Source of the DNA: Methylophaga sp. OBS1
GTDB taxonomy: Bacteria > Pseudomonadota > Gammaproteobacteria > Nitrosococcales > Methylophagaceae
Assembly (NCBI RefSeq): GCF_026319365.1
Contig: NZ_JAPDMS010000006.1
Span: 62,001-126,000 of the forward strand
Reading direction: 5' to 3'
DNA length: 64,000 nucleotides
Within the stretch, counting starts at the first letter, position 1. Each line of letters begins with the position of its first letter. A program made the position numbers and the translations under genes. The notes beneath the pieces were generated by a model. The model saw only the letters and a program-made list of their open reading frames with translations. It did not search any database and was not told the DNA's origin. Positions 37,613-47,293 of this stretch are shown one piece after another.

Positions 37613-37889
37613 TATTTTCCAATGGCCAGATGTCAGTAATGTAATGAGTCTCATCACGAAGATCTAAATTAAACCCGACCTTACTGCCAAGTTGGGGCTG
37701 AGGTCCGAGTTCATTACCAGCGATGATGCCATGCACACGGGTTTCCGAGTCGATGTGGTAAGTCTGGTTAGAGATGATAATGGTATTGCCAGCCTCAGGC
37801 TCTTTAGTGATAACTCCCTCATGCTGATAGGGCTCTGCAGCAGCAGATGAGGCTATCATTAAACCGAGGATAAAGAGTTTATTTTTCAT
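37605..37889 (-). CDS. Small periplasmic protein in the PilY2 position
   Basis: A 94-aa protein with a clear signal peptide (MKNKLFILGLMIASSAAA, cleavage before EPYQ) and a mature part of about 76 residues with a small beta-rich look (GVITKEPEAGNTIIISNQTYHI). It sits between pilY1 and pilE and overlaps pilE by 8 nt, exactly where P. aeruginosa has pilY2. I assign it by position and general pattern, not by a recognised motif. The start at 37889 gives a normal signal peptide; the longer frame to 37925 runs into pilY1. Confidence 0.65.
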   Translation of the reverse strand: MKNKLFILGLMIASSAAAEPYQHEGVITKEPEAGNTIIISNQTYHIDSETRVHGIIAGNELGPQPQLGSKVGFNLDLRDETHYITDIWPLENNE

Positions 37890-37903
37890 GATGAACTCCC
37901 GAT

Positions 37904-40900
37904 TTAGTAATCCAGTTGCCGCCACGACTGCCTGGCACCGGTGCCAGGTCCGGGATTCTCAACGGTGACTTCAATATTACCGTCAGCACCGCTGTTGAAT
38001 TTGAGCTCACGCTGGCCTGACGGGTCATCCATGATGCTTGGGCGGGCTATAATGCCGACCTTGGACTTTTTGCCGGAGCTCGGCACATAATCATCATTCC
38101 CATCACCATCAATGTCACCGACATTAATGTAGTCACTGACACCAAAACTGTTATCACCATTCACATCAAAAGGTGAATAGGACAGGCGTGAGCCAGAGGC
38201 GTAATTCACCTCCATTAACCAGCCGGTACCGCCTGCATCACAGGGGTCATCAGACGGGATTAACGTGGTGAAGATGACCCTGCCGTTACGTATGACCGAG
38301 TTGCTTACCTGACGCTCACCATAGTTAGTGGTGTTCCCGCTTTGCTGGTTATACAAATCCAGATACCAGCCATTTTCTGTATTCCAATCGACCGCATTGT
38401 TACTAGTCACGCGATATTCCGTGTTATTGGAAACACTCTCCTGAATAATTTTCTGTTCCTGCAGTGTTGAACGACCAAACGGGGTCAGCGTGCTTTGACG
38501 CTTGTCCCAAATACCATAAAAAGATTGAGTGACTTGTCCGGATGTGGCGTTGTCACCGACTTCAAAATATTTGCCGGTGCCAAACAATAACAGATAACCA
38601 CTTTCCCGCGGGTGTTTAACGACCTCAATACGGGTGGTTATAGGCTGCACATTACTACCGGAACAGCTGTTTCCGTAACAGGCTGTAAACAAAGGAACAG
38701 GGTCGCTACCGGATTTATACTTGAAGTCCCAGGCATTAGGATCATTGCCCGTCAGGTCGATACTCCATACATTGCCGAATAGATCACCGGCATAAACGGC
38801 ATCGACACTGCCATCATTATTGATATCAATCGCTGAGGGTGATGAAAGACCGTTAGGACGATTGTTACCAGTGGGGTCATCCGCAGTCCCTGCCAGCGTA
38901 TCAAATTTCTTGATAAGCGCCCCAGTCTGGATGTTTACCAGGTACATGACGGCATTGCCTGTCAGACTGTCATCGGTGTTATTACCATCAAGACCATTGT
39001 CATCGTTGTTATCATAGCCCCCACTGAAAAGCGCAGCCCATTGACCATTGTTCAGTCTGACAATGCTGGCCTGTCCAATCGTGAAGCCCATATCACGGTC
39101 GTTGTCATCATCAAATTCCCACAATACTTTTGCTGCCCCCCCGGCTTCAGATGCAAATGCACTTCGGTCAGTCACATCCAGTGCAAAAATACCTTGGCCA
39201 CCCGCGCCTAAGCTAGAAACCAGTACGGTTCTCCATGTGTTATCGCTGAAGAAGGCATCGATAACAGTGGGGCTGCCATCGACATAATACCGATGGCTAT
39301 AATCCGGGTCTGAGAGGGCCGGTAATTTTTCGAAAAGGGTCGAGGGGATATAAGCAAACTCTTCAACCCCCGAAGTCGCATTGAAAGCGTGTAGCATGCC
39401 ATCGTTTGCACCAACAAAAATCAATGGGGTGCGATTCTTATTGGCCAGCACAAATGATGAATACGGAACATTATTCTCAGGCTGGCCTGTTCCCCAGCCA
39501 TTCGGATGACGGGATGAGGGAGCTCCTGAGTAGGTAGGAGCAGAGTTGATAATGTCGCCCAGTTTACGGGTTCTGTTTCTGTAACTACCGCCATTGCTTA
39601 ATTCATTTGATGCATTACCACGAAGATAACTCAGTAAAGTACTGCTATTATTTAGCGTTGCTTTTTGAGAAGCGTTCAATGATGCCCAGCGGAAAGGTTG
39701 TCCTGTATTGTTATTAGAAGTGATAATCTTCCTTTGTCCAGGGTTGGGTATCAGCGTACCCGCATCCCAGAGTTCTCCGGTGAGGGTCGCATCATTGTTG
39801 ATGCCATATGCCAATAGTTGACCGGTCCAGTCCCCACTATTGAATCGTGCCTGATAGATTCTGGAACCGGATGAAGCCGAACCGGAATTGAGTGCTACAG
39901 CCGCTGCTGATGACTCTCTGGAGTTGATATTAGATAGAATCGAGCCAAGAGAATCAGCGAAAGTGTTGGGGTCGGCCGCGCTGAAGAATGAACCGCGTCC
40001 ATTGATGGCGGCATGCCACATATCATCAATATTTTCCTCTCGGTCATCTCCGGGCTGAGGCCAGTTGATGTTCCCGGCTGCCAGGTCAGCATAGTCGCTA
40101 TCCGGATCGAGGGTACCATTCACACCCAGACCGACAGTGAATGTGACCATGTGCTGCCAGAAGGCTGGATCGAGTTGGTTTGTCGTGACTTCATTATCAA
40201 GGTTAGGTCTTAAGTCACGTTTCCAGTAGTCCATCGCAACATCAGCGAGCGTATTACTGTGACTGTCAGCATAGGGTGCTGTCGGCAGGTATTGATAATC
40301 AGCTTGATTCGGACCGGATATGACGGGCCCAGCCGTGTTGTCACTGTTACCTACGCTTGGACTACCGCCATTCCAATAGCCGTCGGTGGTGAGAATATGG
40401 TAACTCTGGCGACAAGTCAGGTGTGCGCTGGGATCGTTGCTGCCCGGGACATTTCCCCATGGTCCCCGGTCGTCATCGCGTTCAAAGTACTCGCCGACAT
40501 TTTTGGCTGCAGAGCGAAGCGGTGTGCCATTGGCATCAATCGTATGTCCATAAAGGCGATCGAAAAAGTCACCTCGAGGTGTACCTGAAAAGCCACGCAC
40601 ACCGTCAATGACCGCACTGCTGCTCCAGACTCCGTCAACAGTCTTACCGCCCTGGTTGATGGCAGCAAATCCCACCCGCATATTGGTGCCCTGAGTCGCA
40701 AAGGCCTGACCAACACCCGCTCTGGCCATCAGTACCCTTGAGCGGTAATACTGAAACCAGTTGGCAAAATTCTGAATTTCCTGATCTCTGTTACGGGTGA
40801 TACCGCCGGGGCTGGTGAATGTCGCACTTGAAGGTGTGCTATTGGTTATTTGGACACGATCATAGTTACTCCGACTGTAACGACTGCCACTGCCATCGTA

Positions 40901-41455
40901 ATTGTAGTAGGTGATAGGCCAGAAGGAGTGGTTGCCATAACAGGGGTCACCGGATGCCTGGGTTAAATTATCATCATCCCGGTACCAGCAGGCATACTGT
41001 GTTTGAGCAGAGAGCAGGTTCATGCTGCCACGCGATGTATCTTCAGGGTTGTAATATGCTGCGTAAGGGTTAGCGTTACCCCTGCTACCACCGTCTGCGG
41101 TGCTCCATGGCACGTAGTCAATGTCCGGGTTGTAGAAGACTTTGTTGTTCTCTGCTGATCTCAGATAGTAATTGTGAATGTTGTCATCATCAAAATTGGG
41201 AACCTGGTTCGTGTAAACACTCGCGCCATAGAGACCGGAAGGTCGTGGGAACATGTAGTAGGCAAAGTTACGAATCTCATCCGGCATTACTTCAAACTGC
41301 ATTGAACCTGAGTCATCCAGTGTGAACATGATATTCGGTTCGACGCTTCCCCCCAGATAAAGTGGAACGTTACTGATATCAAGAGAGGCTGCTGAGGCAA
41401 TCTGGTGGGTGGTGAATAACAAGCCTGCGACCGTGAGCGATGTGAGTTTATTCAT
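37904..41455 (-). CDS. pilY1: PilY1-type type IV pilus adhesin / biogenesis factor
   Basis: A 1183-aa secreted protein of the type IV pilus tip, involved in adhesion, surface sensing and pilus dynamics. A signal peptide (1-22, ending in ASA) is followed by a von Willebrand A-like N-terminal domain with the metal site TLDDSGSM near residue 46. The C-terminal PilY1 beta-propeller begins around 650 with HAFNATSGVEEFAYIPS. Calcium-binding loops are visible in DINNDGSVDAVY and DIDGDGNDDYV. Length matches PilY1 proteins. Gene order and spacing (2 nt to pilX) place it in the minor pilin operon. Confidence 0.95.
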   Translation of the reverse strand: MNKLTSLTVAGLLFTTHQIASAASLDISNVPLYLGGSVEPNIMFTLDDSGSMQFEVMPDEIRNFAYYMFPRPSGLYGASVYTNQVPNFDDDNIHNYYLRSAENNKVFYNPDIDYVPWSTADGGSRGNANPYAAYYNPEDTSRGSMNLLSAQTQYACWYRDDDNLTQASGDPCYGNHSFWPITYYNYDGSGSRYSRSNYDRVQITNSTPSSATFTSPGGITRNRDQEIQNFANWFQYYRSRVLMARAGVGQAFATQGTNMRVGFAAINQGGKTVDGVWSSSAVIDGVRGFSGTPRGDFFDRLYGHTIDANGTPLRSAAKNVGEYFERDDDRGPWGNVPGSNDPSAHLTCRQSYHILTTDGYWNGGSPSVGNSDNTAGPVISGPNQADYQYLPTAPYADSHSNTLADVAMDYWKRDLRPNLDNEVTTNQLDPAFWQHMVTFTVGLGVNGTLDPDSDYADLAAGNINWPQPGDDREENIDDMWHAAINGRGSFFSAADPNTFADSLGSILSNINSRESSAAAVALNSGSASSGSRIYQARFNSGDWTGQLLAYGINNDATLTGELWDAGTLIPNPGQRKIITSNNNTGQPFRWASLNASQKATLNNSSTLLSYLRGNASNELSNGGSYRNRTRKLGDIINSAPTYSGAPSSRHPNGWGTGQPENNVPYSSFVLANKNRTPLIFVGANDGMLHAFNATSGVEEFAYIPSTLFEKLPALSDPDYSHRYYVDGSPTVIDAFFSDNTWRTVLVSSLGAGGQGIFALDVTDRSAFASEAGGAAKVLWEFDDDNDRDMGFTIGQASIVRLNNGQWAALFSGGYDNNDDNGLDGNNTDDSLTGNAVMYLVNIQTGALIKKFDTLAGTADDPTGNNRPNGLSSPSAIDINNDGSVDAVYAGDLFGNVWSIDLTGNDPNAWDFKYKSGSDPVPLFTACYGNSCSGSNVQPITTRIEVVKHPRESGYLLLFGTGKYFEVGDNATSGQVTQSFYGIWDKRQSTLTPFGRSTLQEQKIIQESVSNNTEYRVTSNNAVDWNTENGWYLDLYNQQSGNTTNYGERQVSNSVIRNGRVIFTTLIPSDDPCDAGGTGWLMEVNYASGSRLSYSPFDVNGDNSFGVSDYINVGDIDGDGNDDYVPSSGKKSKVGIIARPSIMDDPSGQRELKFNSGADGNIEVTVENPGPGTGARQSWRQLDY

Positions 41456-41457
41456 GA

Positions 41458-41997
41458 TTAGTACCTCTTGATCACAGTGGTCTGCAGCAGCACCCTGGCT
41501 AAATCTGAGCCCCCTGTGCCTCTGGCGGTGACCCGGTAGTAAGTTTTAAAGCCACCATCCTGTGGAACACCGCTTAGTTCAGATTCTGTACCCATGACTA
41601 TTTCTTCGATGATGTAGCGTGGGGCCGTGGCGACATTATCAGGGCGTGTGGCAGCAACACCGTTGGCTGCCCACCATGCGGCATTGCGTTCCATCCACCA
41701 GGGATTGGCATTACTGGGATCAGGATCCATAGAGTTGTATGTTCGTATATTGTTATCACTGCCAGCTGCGGTGGCCACCGGTTCGGTGGTGAGTTGAGTG
41801 ATAGCATTTTCAGCATCACGCAAAGCCACTTCTGCTGCCTGGGTTGCCAGCTCTCGATCACGCTGATTTGATGCCATTCGCTCTTCCATGACGCTGGTTC
41901 GCATCGCAAAAATACCTATCAAGGTCATCAGCAATAAAATAATCAGGCTGACGATTAATGCTGCCCCATGTTGAGCTTTAAAGCGGTATTGATTCAT
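41458..41997 (-). CDS. pilX: Minor pilin PilX
   Basis: A 179-aa minor pilin with the PilX-type N-terminus QHGAALIVSLIILLLMTLIG: processing after Gly, and no glutamate at mature position 5, as is usual in PilX. The following helix (MEERMASNQRDRELATQAAEVALRDAE) matches the family. It overlaps pilW by 4 nt. Confidence 0.9.
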   Translation of the reverse strand: MNQYRFKAQHGAALIVSLIILLLMTLIGIFAMRTSVMEERMASNQRDRELATQAAEVALRDAENAITQLTTEPVATAAGSDNNIRTYNSMDPDPSNANPWWMERNAAWWAANGVAATRPDNVATAPRYIIEEIVMGTESELSGVPQDGGFKTYYRVTARGTGGSDLARVLLQTTVIKRY

Positions 41998-43106
41998 GAT
42001 GCTCTGTTCTTAAGCATGAAAGTTTGAGTGTAGACTCGACGCAGGCGGCCATCATCAGGCGTCACCTGTACACCCTCCAGGAAGTACTGACCATCACCCA
42101 GAGCAAGGTTAGTGTCGGTGTCATCATTATCAGGGTTAATATTTATCATCACCATACTTATACGAACACTGATTACATCGGTCCAACTGATATTTCCGGT
42201 TATTTGGTCTGCTGTACGGTATTCTTCTGCAGAGAGGTCACCATCCGAGTCCACCCCGTAGGTAACCTGAAGTTGTTCGACCCCCTCAAGAAGTGCTTCA
42301 GGATCGTTATCCAGTGTTTTCTGGTATAAAGAGGGGATACCTTCAGGATTATTGCGAACGTAAAAGGATTGTGAGGCAATCGTGTTGACCCAGCCACCCT
42401 CAAAGTTGCCACCCAAATCAGCTCTGGAATTACCGGGTGTGCCTATTCCTGTAGCATGCTCGAGCACACCGGTCTCAGACGCGTCTTCATTTGTAACTTG
42501 AAAAACAGCGACCGCATCGCAAGTACTGACCATCATGATGTTGGCACAAGTATCTTCCGTGGCAGGGTCACATTCACTAAGGCCATTATCCGGGCCTATT
42601 TGAAGTGGTGCCGAAAAGTTATCTGCATCATGGGACTGTACATGCAGATAAAAGCTACCGACGGTTCTGATCGTCAGAATGTCACTGTCGGAGACAGCGT
42701 CAGTAATGTCGCCAGGTTTTGCCGGTGTCCAGCTATTGTTGCCGGTGGCTTCATGACCAATGACGGGGCTTTGTAGCTGCCAGAAATAATCTGATTCCGA
42801 AGTCAAAACATTCAGAAAGCCTTTTCTGCCCTGTTCCGTACCGTCATTTAGGGCAATAGCATTATCGTAGTCATCCGATTGCTGTTGAGAAACAGACTCA
42901 CAGCCTCTGTAACCGCCTCGGCTGAGAAACTCACCTATATAGTGTAGTGCATAGCGTCCATCTTCCTGCATACGGGCTTTCACATCCTGGACCCGGTAGA
43001 GCTGACGTGAGCTGATAAAAAGTTCAATCACAGCCCCGATTACCACAAGGCCAAGGACCATGGCGACCATCAATTCGACCAGAGATAGCCCCTTTTGTCG
43101 TTTCAT
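41994..43106 (-). CDS. pilW: Minor pilin PilW
   Basis: A 370-aa minor pilin, much longer than ordinary pilins, as expected for PilW. Prepilin signal KGLSLVELMVAMVLGLVVIG with Glu5. Four cysteines lie in two short clusters (CESV; CDPATEDTCANIMMVSTC) and may form disulfides. It overlaps pilV and pilX by 4 nt each. Confidence 0.9.
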   Translation of the reverse strand: MKRQKGLSLVELMVAMVLGLVVIGAVIELFISSRQLYRVQDVKARMQEDGRYALHYIGEFLSRGGYRGCESVSQQQSDDYDNAIALNDGTEQGRKGFLNVLTSESDYFWQLQSPVIGHEATGNNSWTPAKPGDITDAVSDSDILTIRTVGSFYLHVQSHDADNFSAPLQIGPDNGLSECDPATEDTCANIMMVSTCDAVAVFQVTNEDASETGVLEHATGIGTPGNSRADLGGNFEGGWVNTIASQSFYVRNNPEGIPSLYQKTLDNDPEALLEGVEQLQVTYGVDSDGDLSAEEYRTADQITGNISWTDVISVRISMVMININPDNDDTDTNLALGDGQYFLEGVQVTPDDGRLRRVYTQTFMLKNRAS

Positions 43107-43576
43107 ATGGCTGTCTCCATTGTCAGCGTGGTGGTCGCACGCTGATTGTACTCGGTGTCCGCTGCTGTGCCGGTCTGAACATCAGACCAGGCAATGGTAA
43201 CAGTGCAGATAAAGGTATTGAGATTGACGAAACCGGGGCAGGCAATTGCGCCCTGGCCGCCGGGAAGTTGATTGCTGATATTGTTACGCCATTCGGTGAT
43301 GTCGCGATCAGCAAGACTGGTGGTGCCGGGTACCGCATCTGCCAGACCAATCGCATAGTTGTTGCCATAAGCCGCATCCTGATTGGCTCGCATCCGACTG
43401 AACATATCCATCGCAAGAATGGTGGCCTGTGTTTTGAAGTCGGCGCTTTGCGTTGCTTTCAACGTGACCACCTGGAGGTGAGCCAGGCCGAGCAGGCCAA
43501 TACTCAAAACAAAGACGGCGACCATGACCTCAAGCAGGGTGAAGCCGCGTTCAAATTTATTTCTGCAAGTTAACAA
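43103..43576 (-). CDS. pilV: Minor pilin PilV
   Basis: A 157-aa minor pilin with the prepilin signal RGFTLLEVMVAVFVLSIGLL typical of PilV (Glu5, then LSIGLLGLA). It probably takes part in the minor-pilin priming complex with FimU, PilW, PilX and PilE. It overlaps fimU by 7 nt and pilW by 4 nt. Confidence 0.9.
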   Translation of the reverse strand: MLTCRNKFERGFTLLEVMVAVFVLSIGLLGLAHLQVVTLKATQSADFKTQATILAMDMFSRMRANQDAAYGNNYAIGLADAVPGTTSLADRDITEWRNNISNQLPGGQGAIACPGFVNLNTFICTVTIAWSDVQTGTAADTEYNQRATTTLTMETAI

Positions 43577-44115
43577 TCGCCATCCCCATTTCTAACTCTC
43601 GCACTCCCTGAGCTGTTGACGACAAGTTCTTTGCCATCAGCTGAGCCAGTAATACAAACCAGAAAAGTATCGTTACCAAAGCCGCCTGAACCGCGAACTT
43701 CCCCCGTCGGACTGAATGCAATCCAATTGGCAAAGGTGCCCCCCGTTCTGACTGTGAAGCCGTTTTCGAGTGCTGCCTGACGTCTTAACCAGCAGTCCTG
43801 TCCTTCCACGCCACAGTCATTGCCAACGTCTGCAATGGCTTCATCGCGATCCCAGTCAGTGAATATATCCCAGCCGCTTTCCCATTCAGATGCGTTGCCG
43901 CGATTCATCATGGTGACTTGAACGCCCCGTTTTATTGCTTCACTCCTTGCCATCTGGAACTCAGCTAACAGGTCGTTGGCCCGGGTCGTAATTCTGTGGT
44001 CACGAAGCATTTGTGAAAAACTGGGCGCAGCAATAGCGGCCAAAATGGCCACCACAGATAGGGTTATCATGAGTTCAATTAGCGTGAACCCGCCGCTGCG
44101 CGTTGTCCTGATCAC
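43570..44115 (-). CDS. fimU: Minor pilin FimU/FimT (GspH-like)
   Basis: A 181-aa pseudopilin-type protein, first gene of the minor pilin operon. Prepilin signal GGFTLIELMITLSVVAILAA with Glu5, then the GspH/FimT domain (LLAEFQMARSEAIKRG, and the WDIFTDWDRD region). The start is GTG at 44115 with a strong GGAGGAG box 9 nt before it (44125-44131). Names FimU and FimT are used for close relatives; FimU is chosen for its place in the pilVWXY1 operon. Confidence 0.88.
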   Translation of the reverse strand: MIRTTRSGGFTLIELMITLSVVAILAAIAAPSFSQMLRDHRITTRANDLLAEFQMARSEAIKRGVQVTMMNRGNASEWESGWDIFTDWDRDEAIADVGNDCGVEGQDCWLRRQAALENGFTVRTGGTFANWIAFSPTGEVRGSGGFGNDTFLVCITGSADGKELVVNSSGSARVRNGDGDC

Positions 44116-44137
44116 TGGTACTCCTCCGATGATTCAA

Positions 44138-44166
44138 TTCTTATGCTCAAAAGCTTTTTGAGTCAA
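44138..44166 (-). promoter_or_regulatory. Candidate promoter of the minor pilin operon with spacer palindrome
   Basis: On the minus strand TTGACT (44166-44161) and TAAGAA (44143-44138) are 17 nt apart, 22 nt before the GTG start of fimU. The spacer contains the inverted repeat CTCAAAA-GCT-TTTTGAG (44146-44162 on the plus strand). A second near-palindrome GAGAGCTAGTTCTC is at 44187-44200. The -10 match is poor. Confidence 0.3.
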
Positions 44167-44268
44167 GCAACTAGCAGAATAATTTTGAGAGCTAGTTCTC
44201 TATTTTAATGTATCGACTCCCGATATCGTGACCTTTAGTGCAACAAGCCGGCAGTGACGGGGGTGGCA

Positions 44269-44302
44269 ATGCTTGCCGCTGTGCCGCCTGATGCTTGCCG
44301 CT
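44269..44302 (+). promoter_or_regulatory. Direct repeat upstream of the flgB sigma-54 promoter
   Basis: ATGCTTGCCGCT occurs at 44269-44280 and 44291-44302, a 22-bp period (two helical turns), 40-73 bp upstream of the -24 element. This is suitable as an enhancer for a FlrC/FleQ/FleR-type activator. Confidence 0.4.
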
Positions 44303-44341
44303 TTTGATGTGAACCGATGATAAATCAATAGCTTGGATGGT

Positions 44342-44357
44342 TGGCACGCAAACTGCT
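44342..44357 (+). promoter_or_regulatory. Sigma-54 promoter of flgBCDE
   Basis: TGGCAC-GCAAA-CTGCT matches the -24/-12 consensus TGGCAC-N5-TTGCW at all but one core base. It lies 36 nt before flgB. Class III-type rod/hook operons of polar flagella are commonly RpoN-dependent. Confidence 0.8.
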
Positions 44358-44393
44358 ATTACCCAGTTGAAGAAACCGTTTGTGGAGTGTGAC

Positions 44394-44804
44394 ATGCCAA
44401 TCAATTTCGATTCTGCGCTGGGAATTCATGCCGATGCTGTGAGGGTGCGTTCGCAACGAGCTGAATTGCTTGCAGCCAATCTGGCTAATGCCGATACGCC
44501 TAATTTCAAGGCACAGGATATTGATTTCAGGTCAGCATTAAACAACGCCATGGACAGCGGTAATGCATCGATGATGAAAACCACTCACCAGAATCACATG
44601 CCATTTACCGGTGGTGGTGGCAGTGAAGGGCTGATGGCGCCGATTCAATACCGTATTGCAATGCAGGATTCACTGGATGGAAATACGGTGGATGAACAAA
44701 TAGAACAGGCACAGTTCATGCAGAACGCAGTCCAGTACCAGGCCAGCCTTGAGTGGCTGGGTGGCAAGTTCAGTAGCCTGACCAAGGCGCTTAAAGGAGA
44801 GTAA
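44394..44804 (+). CDS. flgB: Flagellar basal-body rod protein FlgB
   Basis: Proximal rod subunit, exported by the flagellar type III system. The 136-aa protein has the rod-protein N-terminus with LLAANLANADTPNFKA and the C-terminal coiled helix (FMQNAVQYQASLEWLGGKFSSLTKALKGE). The start ATG at 44394 (GGAG box) is preferred over upstream 44337, which lies before the sigma-54 promoter. First gene of flgBCDE, 2 nt before flgC. Confidence 0.95.
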   Translation: MPINFDSALGIHADAVRVRSQRAELLAANLANADTPNFKAQDIDFRSALNNAMDSGNASMMKTTHQNHMPFTGGGGSEGLMAPIQYRIAMQDSLDGNTVDEQIEQAQFMQNAVQYQASLEWLGGKFSSLTKALKGE

Positions 44805-44806
44805 AG

Positions 44807-45220
44807 ATGTCTCTGTTTAATATTTTTGATATTGCCGGTACCGGCATGAGCGCCCAGTCATTGCGACTCAATACGACCGCCAGTAATCTCGCCAATGCCG
44901 ATAGTGTGAGTAGTAGCGTGAATGAAGTTTATCGCGCCCGCCAGCCGGTCTTTTCGGCTGTGCTGGATGAAGCACAGGAAGGCTACAAAAAAGGTTCGGT
45001 ACAGGTTCATGGCGTGACTGAGAGTCAGGCGCCGGTGAGAACTGAATATAACCCCACCCATCCACTCGCCAACGAGGATGGTTACGTGTTCCATTCCAAT
45101 GTCGATCCAATCACTGAGATGGCCAATATGATGTCTGCCTCACGTTCGTACCAGAACAATGTTGAGATCGCCAACACATCCAAACAGCTCCTGCTGCGTA
45201 CTTTGCAGTTGGGCCGGTAA
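44807..45220 (+). CDS. flgC: Flagellar basal-body rod protein FlgC
   Basis: Proximal rod subunit, 137 aa, with the conserved MSAQSLRLNTTASNLANAD segment and the terminal SYQNNVEIANTSKQLLLRTL helix. Length matches E. coli FlgC (134 aa). It lies 2 nt after flgB with a GGAGA box in the end of flgB. Confidence 0.96.
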   Translation: MSLFNIFDIAGTGMSAQSLRLNTTASNLANADSVSSSVNEVYRARQPVFSAVLDEAQEGYKKGSVQVHGVTESQAPVRTEYNPTHPLANEDGYVFHSNVDPITEMANMMSASRSYQNNVEIANTSKQLLLRTLQLGR

Positions 45221-45242
45221 ACAAGCACAGGAGTAAATGATC

Positions 45243-45923
45243 ATGGCAGTCAACGGAGTAGGTGATAACCCATATGCCTTTCTTAATGGTCAAACGTCCA
45301 GCACCGGCAATGAAGCCAAGGATACCGGTGAGCTGGCGTTGGAAGACTTCATGTCGCTGATGACCACCCAACTTAAAAACCAGGATCCGCTGAAACCCAT
45401 GGAAAGTGGCGATTTTCTGGGGCAGATTGCCTCATTCGGAACGGTCAGCGGCATCGCTGATCTCCAGGATTCTTTCTCCAGCTTTGCCAAGGCGATGCAA
45501 TCTGATCAGGCCTTGCAGGGCTCTTCTCTGGTGGGGCGTTCTGTTCTGGTGCCATCTTCCATCGGCTATATGTCGCCGGACAGTGGGCTGACCGGCCAGA
45601 TTAACGTAGCTGAGCCGGTTTCAGACCTCAAAGTGACGGTTTATAACGAGGCCGGTGTTGCAGTGAAAACGATCGAGATGGGCGGTGCTTCCGGCTATAC
45701 CAACTTCAGTTGGGATGGTTTTGACGATAACGGTAATGCGATGCCGGAAGGTATCTATCAGTTCAAGGCAACCGGAACGGTTGACGGTGAAAACACCGCT
45801 TTTGCCACCGCCACGATTGCCAAAGTTTCCAGCGTTCTGGTCGGCTCAGGTAGCCAGGGTCTAACAGTCAATCTCGCAGGTATCGGTTCCGTGCCGTTCA
45901 GCGAAGTACAAGAAATTATCTAA
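45243..45923 (+). CDS. flgD: Flagellar hook-capping protein FlgD
   Basis: Hook assembly scaffold that caps the growing hook and is then replaced. The 226-aa protein has the N-terminal export and binding part (DFMSLMTTQLKNQDPLKPME), a tudor-like region and the FlgD Ig-like domain (FSWDGFDDNGNAMPEGIYQF region). ATG 45243 is chosen over ATG 45237 because the AGGAG box at 45229-45233 is at normal distance only from the former. Confidence 0.94.
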   Translation: MAVNGVGDNPYAFLNGQTSSTGNEAKDTGELALEDFMSLMTTQLKNQDPLKPMESGDFLGQIASFGTVSGIADLQDSFSSFAKAMQSDQALQGSSLVGRSVLVPSSIGYMSPDSGLTGQINVAEPVSDLKVTVYNEAGVAVKTIEMGGASGYTNFSWDGFDDNGNAMPEGIYQFKATGTVDGENTAFATATIAKVSSVLVGSGSQGLTVNLAGIGSVPFSEVQEII

Positions 45924-45936
45924 GGAGGACATCACT

Positions 45937-47283
45937 ATGTCTTTTAGCACAGCATTAAGCGGTTTGAACGCAGCCACAGCGGACCTGAATGTTAAATCCA
46001 ACAATATTGCCAACGTGAATACGACCGGTTTTAAACAGTCCCGTGCAGAGTTCGGTGATGTTTTTGCTATCTCAGCCTTCGGCACAACCAGCAGCACAGC
46101 GATCGGTAACGGTGCCGTTCTACAGAAAGTGGCACAACAGTTCAGTCAGGGGAACCTGGAGTTTACTGATAACGCTTTAGACTTGGCCATCAGCGGTGAG
46201 GGATTCTTTGCCATGGCACCGGAACTGGATAGTGGTGAAGTCATCTATACCCGTGCGGGTGAGTTCGGTGTCAACAAAGACGGATATATCGTCTCCAATG
46301 AAGGCTGGTATCTGCGGGCTTTTCCGGTCGACAGTTCCGGTCAGATTTCTGCGACCAGTATGAATGCCACCGGTCCGATTCAATTGCCACCGTCAGTGGG
46401 GGCACCGGAAGCGACAACTAACCTGGGCATTGCTACCAACCTGCCATCGACTTCGCCAGGTATTGACGATGGTGCGGGGGGCATTCTGGCGATCGATCCC
46501 AATGATCCTGACTCTTACAGCTTCTCGACCTCAGCCACCGTCTATGACTCACTGGGTAATGAGCATGTGGTCACGACTTATTATCAACACATTGATTCCA
46601 ATGCAGGCACACCGGCAGTGGGTGATAATCAGTGGCAGATGGCCGCTTATATAGACGGCGGTGAAGTCAAAGGTGGTACACCGGGTACGCCATTCGCATT
46701 GGAAACCGATGTACGCGTCAGTTTTAATGCTGATGGAACCCTTGATACGGTAGATGCCAACCCCGCGACTGCTGCGTTGGATCCGATTACGCTGAGTTTT
46801 ACCGATACCACCGCTTCTGAATGGGCCAGCGGTGCCGAAACCCAGACAATTACCCTGTCTCTGGATGGTTCAACCCAGAACTCCGGGGCATTTAATGTCG
46901 GAGCATTGACTGTGAATGGTTTCCCGACTGGTCGGCTGACCGGGGTGGATGTGAGTGAAGAAGGGCTGATTCGTGCCACCTACAGTAATGGTCAGGCTGT
47001 ACCCATCGGCAAAATTGCCCTGGGCGACTTTGCCAACCCGCAGGCACTGAATAAAATCGGCAGTACCGCCTGGAAAGAAACCACCGACTCCGGTCCGGTC
47101 ATAGCCGGTGAAGCTTCTACCGGTAGCTTCGGTGAAGTGCAGGCAGGGGCGCTGGAAACCTCAAACGTGGATCTGACCAAGGAGCTTGTTGGGCTGATTA
47201 CCGCCCAGCGTAACTTCCAGGCCAACTCGAAAGCGATTGAGACCAACAACGCCATCACCCAGACCATTATTAATCTGCGTTAA
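45937..47283 (+). CDS. flgE: Flagellar hook protein FlgE
   Basis: Hook subunit, 448 aa. N-terminal [31 protein letters not shown] and C-terminal LIAAQRNFQAN-like motif (GLITAQRNFQANSKAIET) are the rod/hook signatures; the middle holds the variable hook domains. Good AAGGAGG box at 45922-45928. Followed directly by a terminator, which separates flgBCDE from flgFG. Confidence 0.96.
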   Translation: MSFSTALSGLNAATADLNVKSNNIANVNTTGFKQSRAEFGDVFAISAFGTTSSTAIGNGAVLQKVAQQFSQGNLEFTDNALDLAISGEGFFAMAPELDSGEVIYTRAGEFGVNKDGYIVSNEGWYLRAFPVDSSGQISATSMNATGPIQLPPSVGAPEATTNLGIATNLPSTSPGIDDGAGGILAIDPNDPDSYSFSTSATVYDSLGNEHVVTTYYQHIDSNAGTPAVGDNQWQMAAYIDGGEVKGGTPGTPFALETDVRVSFNADGTLDTVDANPATAALDPITLSFTDTTASEWASGAETQTITLSLDGSTQNSGAFNVGALTVNGFPTGRLTGVDVSEEGLIRATYSNGQAVPIGKIALGDFANPQALNKIGSTAWKETTDSGPVIAGEASTGSFGEVQAGALETSNVDLTKELVGLITAQRNFQANSKAIETNNAITQTIINLR

Positions 47284-47293
47284 GTTCGGCTAT

